Shown in pieces: positions 8,293-15,656 of a DNA stretch of 60,124 nt. Position 1 is the first letter of the stretch. Every line of letters begins with the position of its first letter. This DNA is from JAADCS01 sp964473735 (GTDB lineage Bacteria; Hydrothermota; Hydrothermia; LBFQ01): NCBI GenBank assembly GCA_964473735.1, contig CAYYQD010000003.1, forward strand, positions 1 to 60,124. Reading direction: 5' to 3'. Position numbers and translations under genes: made by a program. The notes under the pieces were generated by a model. The model saw nothing but the letters and a program-made list of their open reading frames with translations. It was not told where the DNA came from and did not search any database.

Positions 8293-9245
8293 TTCACCAT
8301 CTCCCTTATTCTGGCCTTTATACCCTCGTGGTCAAGGCCGTAGTACCTGTAGAGCTCGGCGTACTTACCGGACCTACCGAACCGGTCCCCGACGTTTATG
8401 AAGCGGACGGGCACGGATATACCCCGGCTGGCCAGGAAGGAGGAGACGGCCATACCCAGGCCTCCCCAGAATACGTGGTCCTCTACGATGAGGATCCCGT
8501 ACCTCTTCCGGGCGGCGTCAAGCACGGCCTCCTCGTCAAAAGGTTTCACGCTCAGGAAGTCGTACACCGCAACGGATACCCCCTCCCCCTCTAAGTCAAG
8601 GGCAGCCTTCAGGGCGTGATGGACGGGAAGGCCTGTGGCTATTACGGACACGTCCTCACCGTCCTTCAGGAGGTTGGCCTCGCCGATGGAGTAGGGGAAC
8701 TCCTCGGGATATACGGTGGGGGTCTTGGGACGCACCAGCCTAACGTACGCGTACCCCTCGTACCCGTACACGGCCCGGAGGACGCTCTTCGCCGAGTAGT
8801 AATCGGAGGGAGAGAGGACCTTCATCCCCGGTATGGCCCCCATCAGGGCGAAGTCCTCCGTCATCTGGTGGGAGGCCCCATCCTCACCCGTGGCTATGCC
8901 TCCGTGGGTGGCCACCACCTTTACGTTGAAGTTGGAGTAGGCCACGGATAACCTTATCTGCTCCCACGGCCTTCCGGCGGCGAATATGGCGAAGGTGGAG
9001 GTGAAGGGGATCTTCCCGACGGCGGCGAGGCCGGCGGCCATCCCTATCATGTTCTGCTCCTGAATCCCTATCTCCACGTACCTCTCGGGGTACCTCTCGG
9101 CGAACCTGGCCGCCTTCGTGGAGTGCCCTAAGTCGCAGTCTATGACCACCACCCGCTCGTCCTCCCCGACCTCAAGGAGGAAGTCCCCGTAGGCCTCCCT
9201 TATCGCCCTGGCGGGACCTAATTCTTTGACCTCGTACCTCTTCAT
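8289..9245 (-). CDS. transketolase, C-terminal (Pyr) half-subunit
   Basis: A 318-residue split-transketolase subunit made of the pyrimidine-binding and C-terminal domains. The PP-binding half is a separate gene in such organisms and is not in this window. Visible blocks: VVVIDCDLGHST, YVEIGIQEQNMIGMAAGLA (catalytic Glu), FTSTFAIFAAGRPWEQIR, GEDGASHQMTEDFALM and the C-terminal VIATGLPVHHALKAA. It works in the non-oxidative pentose phosphate pathway or in isoprenoid precursor routes; the transketolase motifs favour the former. It is joined to dnaN and lipA by 4-nt overlaps. The missing partner gene is the oddity. Confidence 0.93.
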   Translation of the reverse strand: MKRYEVKELGPARAIREAYGDFLLEVGEDERVVVIDCDLGHSTKAARFAERYPERYVEIGIQEQNMIGMAAGLAAVGKIPFTSTFAIFAAGRPWEQIRLSVAYSNFNVKVVATHGGIATGEDGASHQMTEDFALMGAIPGMKVLSPSDYYSAKSVLRAVYGYEGYAYVRLVRPKTPTVYPEEFPYSIGEANLLKDGEDVSVIATGLPVHHALKAALDLEGEGVSVAVYDFLSVKPFDEEAVLDAARKRYGILIVEDHVFWGGLGMAVSSFLASRGISVPVRFINVGDRFGRSGKYAELYRYYGLDHEGIKARIREMVK

Positions 9246-10330
9246 GCTATGGGAAGGGTTAGGTAGAAGTGCCCATCGTTCGTCGTGGGTCCTATCTTTA
9301 CGGGTGTGCTATCCCCCGAGAAGGAGATCCTCACGGAGGGGGCGTCTATGTACTTCAGCATACGGGTTATGTGGCTACCTATGAGGCGCACCTTTATCTC
9401 ACCCATCGTCTCCGCCTTAAGCCTCTCTACGCCTTCACCCTTCGGGGATACGGTTCGCAGGGTTATCTCTCCGTCCTTAACCTCCACGTCCACCTCGTAC
9501 GTGTCGGGGGCCATGGCTATCATACGGTCTATCTTACGGCGGAGGACGTCCGTCTCCACCACGACCTCTGCTACGAACTCTCTGGGTACTATCCCCTCGT
9601 AATCCACGTAGTCGTCGTCTATTCCCCTGACTACCGTAAGAACGTTGATAGGGTCGTCGTCTATTGAGATGTGGAGCACCCTGTCCTTAACGGCTATTAT
9701 CCCCTTACTCTTGGGGAGGGTCTTCAGTATCCCCTGAACGTAGGCGGGGAGTATGATGTCCATATCACCGGAGAAGTCCTTGCGGGCGTAAAAACCTAAG
9801 ACGGAGCCGTCGGAGGCCACGAAACGGATCTCCCCGTCTCTGGTGTGGAGGTATATCCCCGTGAGGAAGGGACGGGGGTCGTCCTTGGAGGCGCACCAGC
9901 CCACCTTCTCAACCCCGTTGAGTATGTCCTCCATATCCACCATCAACCCCTCCTCAACCCCCACTTCCGGTAGGGCGGGGAACTCCTCATCGTTGTGGAG
10001 GTTTATCCTGTACAGGGCGTCTTCACCTATCTTTACCGTCAGGACGGTATCCTCCCTCTCAAGGACGACGGACCCACCGTCGGCCCCCTTCAGGACGTTC
10101 AGCATCTCCTTCACCGGTACGTAGGCCTTTCCCTCTTCCCCTTCGTATATGGGCATCCTCTGTATAACCCAGTTGTCCATGTCCGTGGCATAGACCGTAA
10201 GTGATTCCCCATCAACGCTGAAGAAAACGCCCGGAGGCAGAAAGGCCCCTTTACCAAGGCGGGATACGAGCTTGCTCGCCCGCGATAGGACCTCCCCCAG
10301 GGTCTCTCTATCCAGTACAGCCTTCAACAT
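9242..10330 (-). CDS. dnaN: DNA polymerase III beta subunit (sliding clamp)
   Basis: A 362-residue beta clamp, the ring that tethers the replicative polymerase to DNA. Three repeated domains are present: MLKAVLDRETLGEVLSRA at the start, the central block with FLTGIYLH and VASDGSVLG, and the end PVKIGPTTNDGHFYLTLPIA, where the consensus is MPMR/MPIR, so the last residues differ slightly. The ATG at 10330 is 8 nt after a TATAAT that lies inside the 3' end of galT. No dnaA or recF is adjacent, so dnaN is not in an origin cluster here. It overlaps the transketolase gene by 4 nt. Confidence 0.95.
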   Translation of the reverse strand: MLKAVLDRETLGEVLSRASKLVSRLGKGAFLPPGVFFSVDGESLTVYATDMDNWVIQRMPIYEGEEGKAYVPVKEMLNVLKGADGGSVVLEREDTVLTVKIGEDALYRINLHNDEEFPALPEVGVEEGLMVDMEDILNGVEKVGWCASKDDPRPFLTGIYLHTRDGEIRFVASDGSVLGFYARKDFSGDMDIILPAYVQGILKTLPKSKGIIAVKDRVLHISIDDDPINVLTVVRGIDDDYVDYEGIVPREFVAEVVVETDVLRRKIDRMIAMAPDTYEVDVEVKDGEITLRTVSPKGEGVERLKAETMGEIKVRLIGSHITRMLKYIDAPSVRISFSGDSTPVKIGPTTNDGHFYLTLPIA

Positions 10331-11165
10331 AGGTGGCGATTATACCGGCGAACTTACCGGCGAACTCCTCGGGGTCGTAATGTACGACCCTCATACCGGC
10401 CCCCAGCTCAAAACCGGCGAACCTCCCCATCCGTGGGAGTACCTCAAGGTGCCAGTGGTAGTCGTACCCCCTCGGGGCCTGATGCAGGACCAGGTTGTAG
10501 TCCTTTACACCGAAGGCCTCCTTCAGGGTGCGCACCACGGATGATAGAAGCATGCCGAAGGGAGGGGTGGGGTTGAACTCCCTGCGATGCTCCGTCGGGT
10601 ATATCCATACCTCGTAAGGTAGGGTCTGCACCTCCGGTACGACGACGGCGTACCCACCGCACTCAAGTGCCCCGTACCCGTATCTTCCACACAGGAGGCA
10701 GCCCTCTCCGGATAGGGCCGAAACCTCCTTCAATACCACCTCCGGAACCACGTCCATGGCCACAAGCTGGGTGTGAGGATGCACGATAGATGCCCCCGCT
10801 CCGTGGCCGTAGTTCCTGAAGAGGAGGACGTAGTCCCTGTCCCTGTGGGCCTCTACCCTCCTTTTCCACACCTCCATAAGGAGGTTGAGGTGCTCTTCGT
10901 CCAGAGTGTTGAGGTCGGAGTCGTGATTTGCAGAGTCTATTATCACCTCGTGGGTAGGGAGTATTGGGTACCTGTTGGGTACTACCCTGATCCTCCAGCT
11001 TTCCCCATCCGGTACCCTCTCTATCTCCGGAGGCGTAAGGTGTTCGTTCCCCGGACAGAAGGGACATACGAAACCCTTATCCCTACCCTCGTGGGGGCGC
11101 TCCCTTCTCTTGGGTGCCACGGAGACCCATATCCCCCTCAGGGGATCCCGTCGGAGTTCGGACAC
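10308..11165 (-). CDS. galT: galactose-1-phosphate uridylyltransferase family protein
   Basis: A 285-residue HIT-superfamily nucleotidyl transferase. Visible: the zinc pair FVCPFCPGNE, the first-half VVPNRYPIL, the active-site histidine triad in SIVHPHTQL, and a second-half YDYHWHLEVLPR. The family moves UMP between UDP-glucose and galactose-1-phosphate in the Leloir pathway; short thermophile versions may use other hexose phosphates. The GTG start is 5 nt after a TAGAAT hexamer, and the protein then begins SELRRDPLRGIWV, as in homologues. Its last 23 nt overlap dnaN. No galK or galE is present. Confidence 0.9.
   Translation of the reverse strand: MSELRRDPLRGIWVSVAPKRRERPHEGRDKGFVCPFCPGNEHLTPPEIERVPDGESWRIRVVPNRYPILPTHEVIIDSANHDSDLNTLDEEHLNLLMEVWKRRVEAHRDRDYVLLFRNYGHGAGASIVHPHTQLVAMDVVPEVVLKEVSALSGEGCLLCGRYGYGALECGGYAVVVPEVQTLPYEVWIYPTEHRREFNPTPPFGMLLSSVVRTLKEAFGVKDYNLVLHQAPRGYDYHWHLEVLPRMGRFAGFELGAGMRVVHYDPEEFAGKFAGIIATYVEGCTG
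10339..10344 (-). promoter_or_regulatory. -10 element TATAAT, 8 nt before dnaN start
   Basis: Consensus hexamer embedded in the coding end of galT; gives dnaN a leaderless promoter of its own. Confidence 0.75.
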
Positions 11166-11170
11166 GGCGG

Positions 11171-11176
11171 ATTCTA
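11171..11176 (-). promoter_or_regulatory. -10 element TAGAAT, 5 nt before galT GTG start
   Basis: Hexamer immediately before the GTG start; spacing is at the short end of the series in this window. Confidence 0.6.
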
Positions 11177-11237
11177 AGGATGTACTGCCATGAACGGTTC
11201 CTAACTCCGGCCCGGTAGCGTGGGGGTCGCTCCCCTT

Positions 11238-11243
11238 TATAAT
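11238..11243 (+). promoter_or_regulatory. -10 element TATAAT of tRNA-Val (and nuoH)
   Basis: TATAAT ending 10 nt before the first base of the tRNA. Since nuoH starts 1 nt after the tRNA, it probably drives both. Confidence 0.75.
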
Positions 11244-11253
11244 ATCCGCTCAC

Positions 11254-11327
11254 GGGCGCGTAGCTCAGCAGGTTAGAGCGCCGGTCTCACATACCGGAGG
11301 TCGGAGGTTCGAGTCCTCCCGCGCCCA
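11254..11327 (+). tRNA. tRNA-Val (anticodon CAC)
   Basis: A complete 74-nt cloverleaf. The acceptor stem GGGCGCG pairs with CGCGCCC, with discriminator A at 11327. The D arm is GCTC/GAGC. The anticodon stem CCGGT/ACCGG holds the loop CTCACAT with anticodon CAC. The T arm is GGAGG/CCTCC with loop TTCGAGT. The 3' CCA is not encoded (the next bases are CTT). Its T-loop carries the only TCGA tetranucleotide I found in the window. The nuoH TTG start follows with one intervening base. Confidence 0.97.
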
Positions 11328-11328
11328 C

Positions 11329-12306
11329 TTGACCGTCCTCTCAAATCCTTACGTACTCTGGGCGATAAAGACCCTAATCATCTTCGGTGGCGTTATGACG
11401 GCGGCGGCCTACATGGTGTGGGTAGAGAGGCGAGTCGCCGCCTGGATGCAGGACCGCATAGGACCCAACGTGGTAGGTCCCTTCGGTCTTCTCCAGCCTA
11501 TCGCCGACGTCCTTAAGCTGGCCTTTAAAGAGGAGGTGATACCCGAGAGGGTGGACAGGCTACTTCACTTCCTCGCCCCCGGCATACTGTTCTCCGCTCC
11601 CATCATCGCCATGGCCGTCATACCTTACGGCCCCGGCCTCTACATAAGCAACCCGGACTTCGGTTTGCTATGGCTCTTAGCGGCCACGTCCATAGCGGGC
11701 TACGGCGTGATCTTAGGGGGTCTCTCCAGCGGTAGCAAGTACTCCGTCTTAGGTGGTCTCCGTTCTACCTCCCAGATCGTATCCTACGAGATACCGATGG
11801 TACTGGCTGCCCTCGGACCCGCCATAGCGGCCGGCTCCCTCTCCCTGGTGGATATAGTTGAGGCGCAGAGGGCCGTATGGTTCGCCGTCCCGCAGTTCAT
11901 AGGGTTCATGGTCTTCCTTATAACCACCTACGCCGAAACCAACCGTCTCCCCTTTGACCTTCCGGAGGCCGAGTCCGAGCTCGTGGGAGGTTATCACACG
12001 GAGTTCTCATCCCTCCGTTTCGCGTGGTTCTTCGCTGGAGAGTACGCGAACATGGTCATAGCCTCCTCCGCGGTCTCGGTCCTCTTCATGGGTGGGTGGT
12101 ACGGCCCCCTTCCGGGGTGGAACCTATGGCCGGGCGTACATTGGATGCTCCTGAAGGTGGCCTTCTTCCTCTTCCTCTTCGTGTGGATCCGCTGGACCCT
12201 TCCCAGATTCAGGTACGACCAGCTGATGAACTTCTCGTGGAAGGTTCTCATACCCCTTGCCCTTCTCAACCTCTTCGTAGCCACCGCCCTTAAAGTGATT
12301 TGGTAA
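11329..12306 (+). CDS. nuoH: NADH-quinone oxidoreductase subunit H (or related hydrogenase membrane subunit)
   Basis: A 325-residue polytopic membrane subunit of complex I, where the quinone channel meets the membrane arm. Family blocks: VWVERRVAAWMQDRIGPNVVGPFGLLQPIADVLKL in sequence, KEEVIP, the loop SGSKYSVLGGLRSTSQIVSYEIP, AETNRLPFDLPEAESELVGGYHTEFSS and the late WIRWTLPRFRYDQLM. These match NuoH better than the shorter hydrogenase homologues. The start is TTG at 11329, the first possible start after the tRNA; the next Met would delete the first helix. It has no other nuo neighbours; nuoC is 31 kb away. Confidence 0.94.
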   Translation: MTVLSNPYVLWAIKTLIIFGGVMTAAAYMVWVERRVAAWMQDRIGPNVVGPFGLLQPIADVLKLAFKEEVIPERVDRLLHFLAPGILFSAPIIAMAVIPYGPGLYISNPDFGLLWLLAATSIAGYGVILGGLSSGSKYSVLGGLRSTSQIVSYEIPMVLAALGPAIAAGSLSLVDIVEAQRAVWFAVPQFIGFMVFLITTYAETNRLPFDLPEAESELVGGYHTEFSSLRFAWFFAGEYANMVIASSAVSVLFMGGWYGPLPGWNLWPGVHWMLLKVAFFLFLFVWIRWTLPRFRYDQLMNFSWKVLIPLALLNLFVATALKVIW

Positions 12307-12674
12307 GGGGCGTAGGTATAGACGTCGTAGATGTAAGGGACTTTGAGGGGAGGATCAGAAGGACCCCTGCGTTGAAGGACAGGATCTTTACGGAGCGGGA
12401 AGTCTCCCTGTCCTACTCCATAGAGAGTTTGGCGGGGAGGTTCGCCGTCAAGGAGGCCGTGCTTAAAGCTTTAGGTGTGGGCCTCACCGGAGGCGTGAGA
12501 TGGAGGGACGTTGAGGTGGTCGGGGGTAGGGGAGAGCCCCCTAAGGTCGTACTCCACGGAAGGGTTAGGGACTTAGCTAAGGGTACGGAACTGCACGTAT
12601 CGGTGTCGCACGCTGGAGGGTTCGCGGTAGGGATATGTGTGGCAACCTTTACAGGTACATCCGCTCCATCCTAA
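12300..12674 (+). CDS. acpS: holo-[acyl-carrier-protein] synthase
   Basis: A 124-residue phosphopantetheinyl transferase that attaches the 4'-phosphopantetheine arm of CoA to apo-ACP for fatty-acid synthesis. The AcpS signatures are visible: VGIDVVDVRDFEGRI with the metal-binding Asp, RIFTEREVSLS, SLAGRFAVKEAVLKALG with the KEA motif, and the late LHVSVSHAGGFAVGI. The TTG start lies within the last codons of nuoH (7-nt overlap), implying translational coupling. Length is normal for AcpS. Confidence 0.95.
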   Translation: MVRGVGIDVVDVRDFEGRIRRTPALKDRIFTEREVSLSYSIESLAGRFAVKEAVLKALGVGLTGGVRWRDVEVVGGRGEPPKVVLHGRVRDLAKGTELHVSVSHAGGFAVGICVATFTGTSAPS

Positions 12675-13081
12675 CGCCATCACCTTCGGAGGTTAAGGGG
12701 GCATTGCTCTTCGTCGCGCTCGCTCTGGCTGGCATCGGGTACGCCCTCTATAAGGGACGGAGGCCTCCACCTATGAGGTACAGGACCTACAGAGCCGAGA
12801 AGGTGAGAGAGGAACCTCCCGAACCCGACGTTGATACGGGGTACTACCTTTACGAGAGGAGATTGTACGTGCGCCGTAAATCACGACCCCGTCCGGTGAA
12901 TGTAAATCGCGCCGGAATACGGGAGCTGGTTAGTCTCCCCGGGGTAGGACCGGTTCTGGCACGTAGGATAATGGAGTACAGGAAGAAGTACGGTCCGTTT
13001 AAGGGACCGAAGGACCTACTTGAGGTGAGGGGGATAGGCCCCAGGAAGCTCCAGAAGATGCGACCTTACTTACGTTTTTAG
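12635..13081 (+). CDS. ComEA-like helix-hairpin-helix membrane protein
   Basis: A 148-residue protein with one membrane anchor (about residues 22-42: KGALLFVALALAGIGYALY), a basic linker, and a C-terminal tandem helix-hairpin-helix domain (VNVNRAGIRELVSLPGVG, then DLLEVRGIGPRKLQKM). This is the layout of ComEA, the DNA receptor for natural transformation. No other competence gene is adjacent, so a DNA-binding role on the outer face of the membrane is inferred from the family. The ATG overlaps acpS by 40 nt, unusually long; a later start would still keep the anchor only if before about residue 20. Confidence 0.85.
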   Translation: MCGNLYRYIRSILTPSPSEVKGALLFVALALAGIGYALYKGRRPPPMRYRTYRAEKVREEPPEPDVDTGYYLYERRLYVRRKSRPRPVNVNRAGIRELVSLPGVGPVLARRIMEYRKKYGPFKGPKDLLEVRGIGPRKLQKMRPYLRF

Positions 13082-13254
13082 GTTTAACACCTCGTCTCCT
13101 CAATCTCAAGCACTGCATCTGGCGTTGTAATTTACCCCTGAAAATAGACCTGTTGGGGGAGAGAACATTGCGGAAGGGTCTTGCGATTTTGAGCATTATG
13201 CCGCCACGTACCTTTTGCCCGATAATCCGACCGGAGAAGGGGCCTCTATCTTCA

Positions 13255-13292
13255 GGTACCACTTTGGGTATAAAATCGGCAGAAGTAGTACC
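13255..13292 (+). repeat. intergenic repeat, copy 1
   Basis: 38-nt element with core CTTTGGGTATAAAATCGG and end AGTAGTACC. It differs from copy 2 at about 5 positions, mostly transitions. Contains a TATAAAAT-like sequence. Confidence 0.6.
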
Positions 13293-13573
13293 GGAGACGG
13301 ATAGCACCGTACCTTTGGATGGTGGTGCTGTACTGTCGGACTTCTCTTACAGCTGCGGCAATTCCCTCTTACCGTTAAGCCGGCTATGGAAACGTGGAGC
13401 CGTTGGGGCTAAAAAGTTCCCCGCAGTCCGATAAAAAAGAGCGTACCCACCTTTACCGGCTCCAGCAATGGTGGGCTTCTCTCCTACTCTGAGGTTTTAA
13501 TACCACGACCTCTACGGATCATATTCGCCGGCAACTATCCCTCATTTACGGTAGAAGAAAGCAAAAGGGCGAC

Positions 13574-13611
13574 GGTATCACTCTGGGTACAAAATCGGGA
13601 AAAGTAGTACC
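13574..13611 (+). repeat. intergenic repeat, copy 2
   Basis: 38-nt element with core CTCTGGGTACAAAATCGG and end AGTAGTACC, 319 nt downstream of copy 1 in the same orientation. A more diverged, shorter relative may lie on the minus strand at 17409-17429. Confidence 0.6.
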
Positions 13612-13676
13612 CACCTCCTACGTCCTATCCGCTGGACGCGACTTTATGTCGGAATTAGCTTCGGTCTCCGGAGGGG

Positions 13677-15062
13677 CTACTCTACCTTCAGCCTCTTGGG
13701 TTTGAACTTGGTGGTGTCGGCCACTATCAGGAGGACGTACCTGTCCGTGTTCAGGTACTTCCGGGCCGCTCCGTTGACCCTATCAAGGGTCAGATTCCTT
13801 ATCTCCTCAACGTCCTTTATCCAGAACATGTCCGGAAGGCCGTACTCGTACTGGGTGGACAGGAGACCGGCCACCTGACTGTAGGTCTCCGACGTACGGG
13901 CTATGTATCCGTTATAAAAACTCTTTGCCGCCTCCAACTCCTCCTCCGTGAATCCCTTTTCTTTTGCTTCCTTTATGAGGTCAAGGAGGGTGAGGACGGC
14001 ATCTTCGGCGGCCTCCGTTCGGGTCTCAAGGCCGGCTATGAATATGGAAGGTAGTTTCTCCGACTTCCACGGTATGTTGGGGATGACGTAGGAGTAGGCC
14101 GAGTACGCGTAACCCTTCTCCACCCTTATCTTCCGCAGTATCCTGCTGGAGAAACCGGACCCTCCGAGGATGTAGTTGGCCACCCTCAGGGCGTTCCAGT
14201 CGGGCGAGCTCCTCTGTATATCAACGGGCGCGGCCATCCTGACGTAGGCCTGGTTCAGGCCGGCCATGTGGTAGACCTCAACCTTCCTCCTCTTCTTTAT
14301 AGGCGGGATGTCCGGGAGCTCTACCTTTCCCTTTTCCCATCCGGAGAAGTACCTCTCCACCTTCGCTATGGCCTCGTCGGGATTCAGGGAGGATACCACC
14401 ACCACGTAGGAGATGTTGGGCCTCCAGTACTCTTTATGGAACCTGATGAGGTCCTCGCGGGTTATCCTGTCTACGGACTCAACGTACCCTTCCGTGGGAT
14501 GGGCGAGGCGGGTGCCCTCGTAGGTCAGCTCGTAAAGCCGCACGCTCGCCACGTAGTTGGGATTACTCATGTTGTTCTGTATGGAGGCCTTCTGCCTTCT
14601 CTTCTCCCTCTGAAACTCCTTCTCCGGGAAGGTGGGGTTGAGTACGACGTCGGATGCTATGGCCAGCATGCTGTCGGCGTCGTCCGTTAAGGACCTCACG
14701 GTTATCTCCGTGTGGGTTCTGCCGACGTTTACGCTGAAGGACCCTCCGATGTTCTCTATGGCTGAGGCTATCTCCTCGGAGGTTCTGTCCTTTGTACCCT
14801 CATCCACCATTACCCCTACTAAGTTGGCAAGACCCTCCTTACCTTCGGGGTCAAGGAGGGACCCCACCCTCATCGTAAGCTGCATGTGGAATATGGGGAG
14901 CTTGTCCTTCTTTACGGCGATAACGTGCAGGCCGTTGGGTAGGGTCTTCTCCTTCTTTATAAGGGGTTTGACGGTTATCTTTCTCTCCATGCTCTTAACC
15001 GTCCCCGTTGAGGAGCATCCGGCTACAACAAAAACCGTCAGTATGGGAATTAACTTCCTCAT
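13677..15062 (-). CDS. M16-family peptidase-like lipoprotein, lacking the HxxEH motif
   Basis: A 461-residue protein with a lipoprotein signal (VFVVAGC) and the two-lobed M16 (pitrilysin/processing peptidase) fold: RVGSLLDPEGKEGLANL, then the mid-region HPTEGYVESVDRITREDLIRFHKEYWRPN and the late-lobe GGSGFSSRILRKIRVEKGYAYSAYS. The zinc motif HxxEH expected after GLA is replaced by LVGVMVDEGTKDR, so this is probably a non-catalytic subunit of the kind that pairs with an active M16 partner. No partner is in the window. The ATG lies 8 nt after TAGAAT, and that promoter sits just past the rplE stop. Confidence 0.85.
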   Translation of the reverse strand: MRKLIPILTVFVVAGCSSTGTVKSMERKITVKPLIKKEKTLPNGLHVIAVKKDKLPIFHMQLTMRVGSLLDPEGKEGLANLVGVMVDEGTKDRTSEEIASAIENIGGSFSVNVGRTHTEITVRSLTDDADSMLAIASDVVLNPTFPEKEFQREKRRQKASIQNNMSNPNYVASVRLYELTYEGTRLAHPTEGYVESVDRITREDLIRFHKEYWRPNISYVVVVSSLNPDEAIAKVERYFSGWEKGKVELPDIPPIKKRRKVEVYHMAGLNQAYVRMAAPVDIQRSSPDWNALRVANYILGGSGFSSRILRKIRVEKGYAYSAYSYVIPNIPWKSEKLPSIFIAGLETRTEAAEDAVLTLLDLIKEAKEKGFTEEELEAAKSFYNGYIARTSETYSQVAGLLSTQYEYGLPDMFWIKDVEEIRNLTLDRVNGAARKYLNTDRYVLLIVADTTKFKPKRLKVE

Positions 15063-15070
15063 GGTAGGGG

Positions 15071-15076
15071 ATTCTA
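15071..15076 (-). promoter_or_regulatory. -10 element TAGAAT, 8 nt before M16 gene
   Basis: Lies between the rplE stop (15083) and the M16 start; leaderless. Confidence 0.7.
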
Positions 15077-15082
15077 CGGACG

Positions 15083-15622
15083 TTAGTCCCTCTCAAACGG
15101 GAACCCCAACGCCTCCAAGAGGCGGTAAGCCATCTCGTCGTTGTCCGCGCTGGTGACGATGTTGATGTCCATCCCGAAGACCCTCTGCACCTTGTCTATC
15201 TCCACCTCCGGGAAGGCCGTGTGCTCGTCCAAGCCGAAGTTGTAGCTCCCCCTACCGTCAAACCTATCCTTGGGCAACCCTCTGAAATCCCTCACACGGG
15301 GAAGGGCGAAGTTTATGAGCCTCTCAAGGAAGTCGTACGCCCTCTTTCCCCTCAAGGTGACCTTCAGACCTATGGGGGTACCCTTGCGGAGTTTGAACTG
15401 GGCCACGTGCTTTCTCGCTCTCGTTATGACGGGCTTCTGACCGGTTATCATCGCGAGGTCCTTCGCCACCACCTCAAGGGACTTGGGATCCTCAAGGGCC
15501 TCCCTTCCCCATCCCACGTGCACCACCACCTTCTCTATACGCGGCACCTCCATGATGTTCAGATTCAGTTCCTCGGCCAGTTTGGGCCTAATCTCCTTTT
15601 TATACCTCTCGTAAAGGGCCAT
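15083..15622 (-). CDS. rplE: 50S ribosomal protein L5
   Basis: A 179-residue L5, the 5S-rRNA-binding protein of the large subunit. It matches the family end to end: MITGQKPVITRARKHVAQFKLRKGTPIGLKVTLRG in order, then ALPRVRDFRGLPKDRFDGRGSYNFGLDEHTAFPEV and GMDINIVTSADNDEMAYRLLEALGFPF. The usual N-terminal VNMGVGEA is VVHVGWGREA here. L5 is normally between rplX and rpsN in the spc operon; here it stands alone between an M16-like gene and a secreted protein, with its own TAGAAT promoter. Whether a second copy exists elsewhere cannot be told. Confidence 0.97.
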   Translation of the reverse strand: MALYERYKKEIRPKLAEELNLNIMEVPRIEKVVVHVGWGREALEDPKSLEVVAKDLAMITGQKPVITRARKHVAQFKLRKGTPIGLKVTLRGKRAYDFLERLINFALPRVRDFRGLPKDRFDGRGSYNFGLDEHTAFPEVEIDKVQRVFGMDINIVTSADNDEMAYRLLEALGFPFERD

Positions 15623-15630
15623 AGCCGGCT

Positions 15631-15636
15631 ATTCTA
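15631..15636 (-). promoter_or_regulatory. -10 element TAGAAT, 8 nt before rplE start
   Basis: Own leaderless promoter for the orphan rplE. Confidence 0.75.
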
Positions 15637-15656
15637 AACCTGAAGACGGATGAGTG

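Larger units (their letters stand above)
13082..13676. other. largest non-coding gap of the window, with repeats
   Basis: About 600 nt with no convincing gene between the comEA-like gene and the convergent M16 gene. The only internal structure I can support is a pair of 38-nt imperfect direct repeats (listed separately). No tRNA-, tmRNA- or SRP-like motif was recognised. It may be decayed DNA or encode an unrecognised RNA. Confidence 0.55.
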
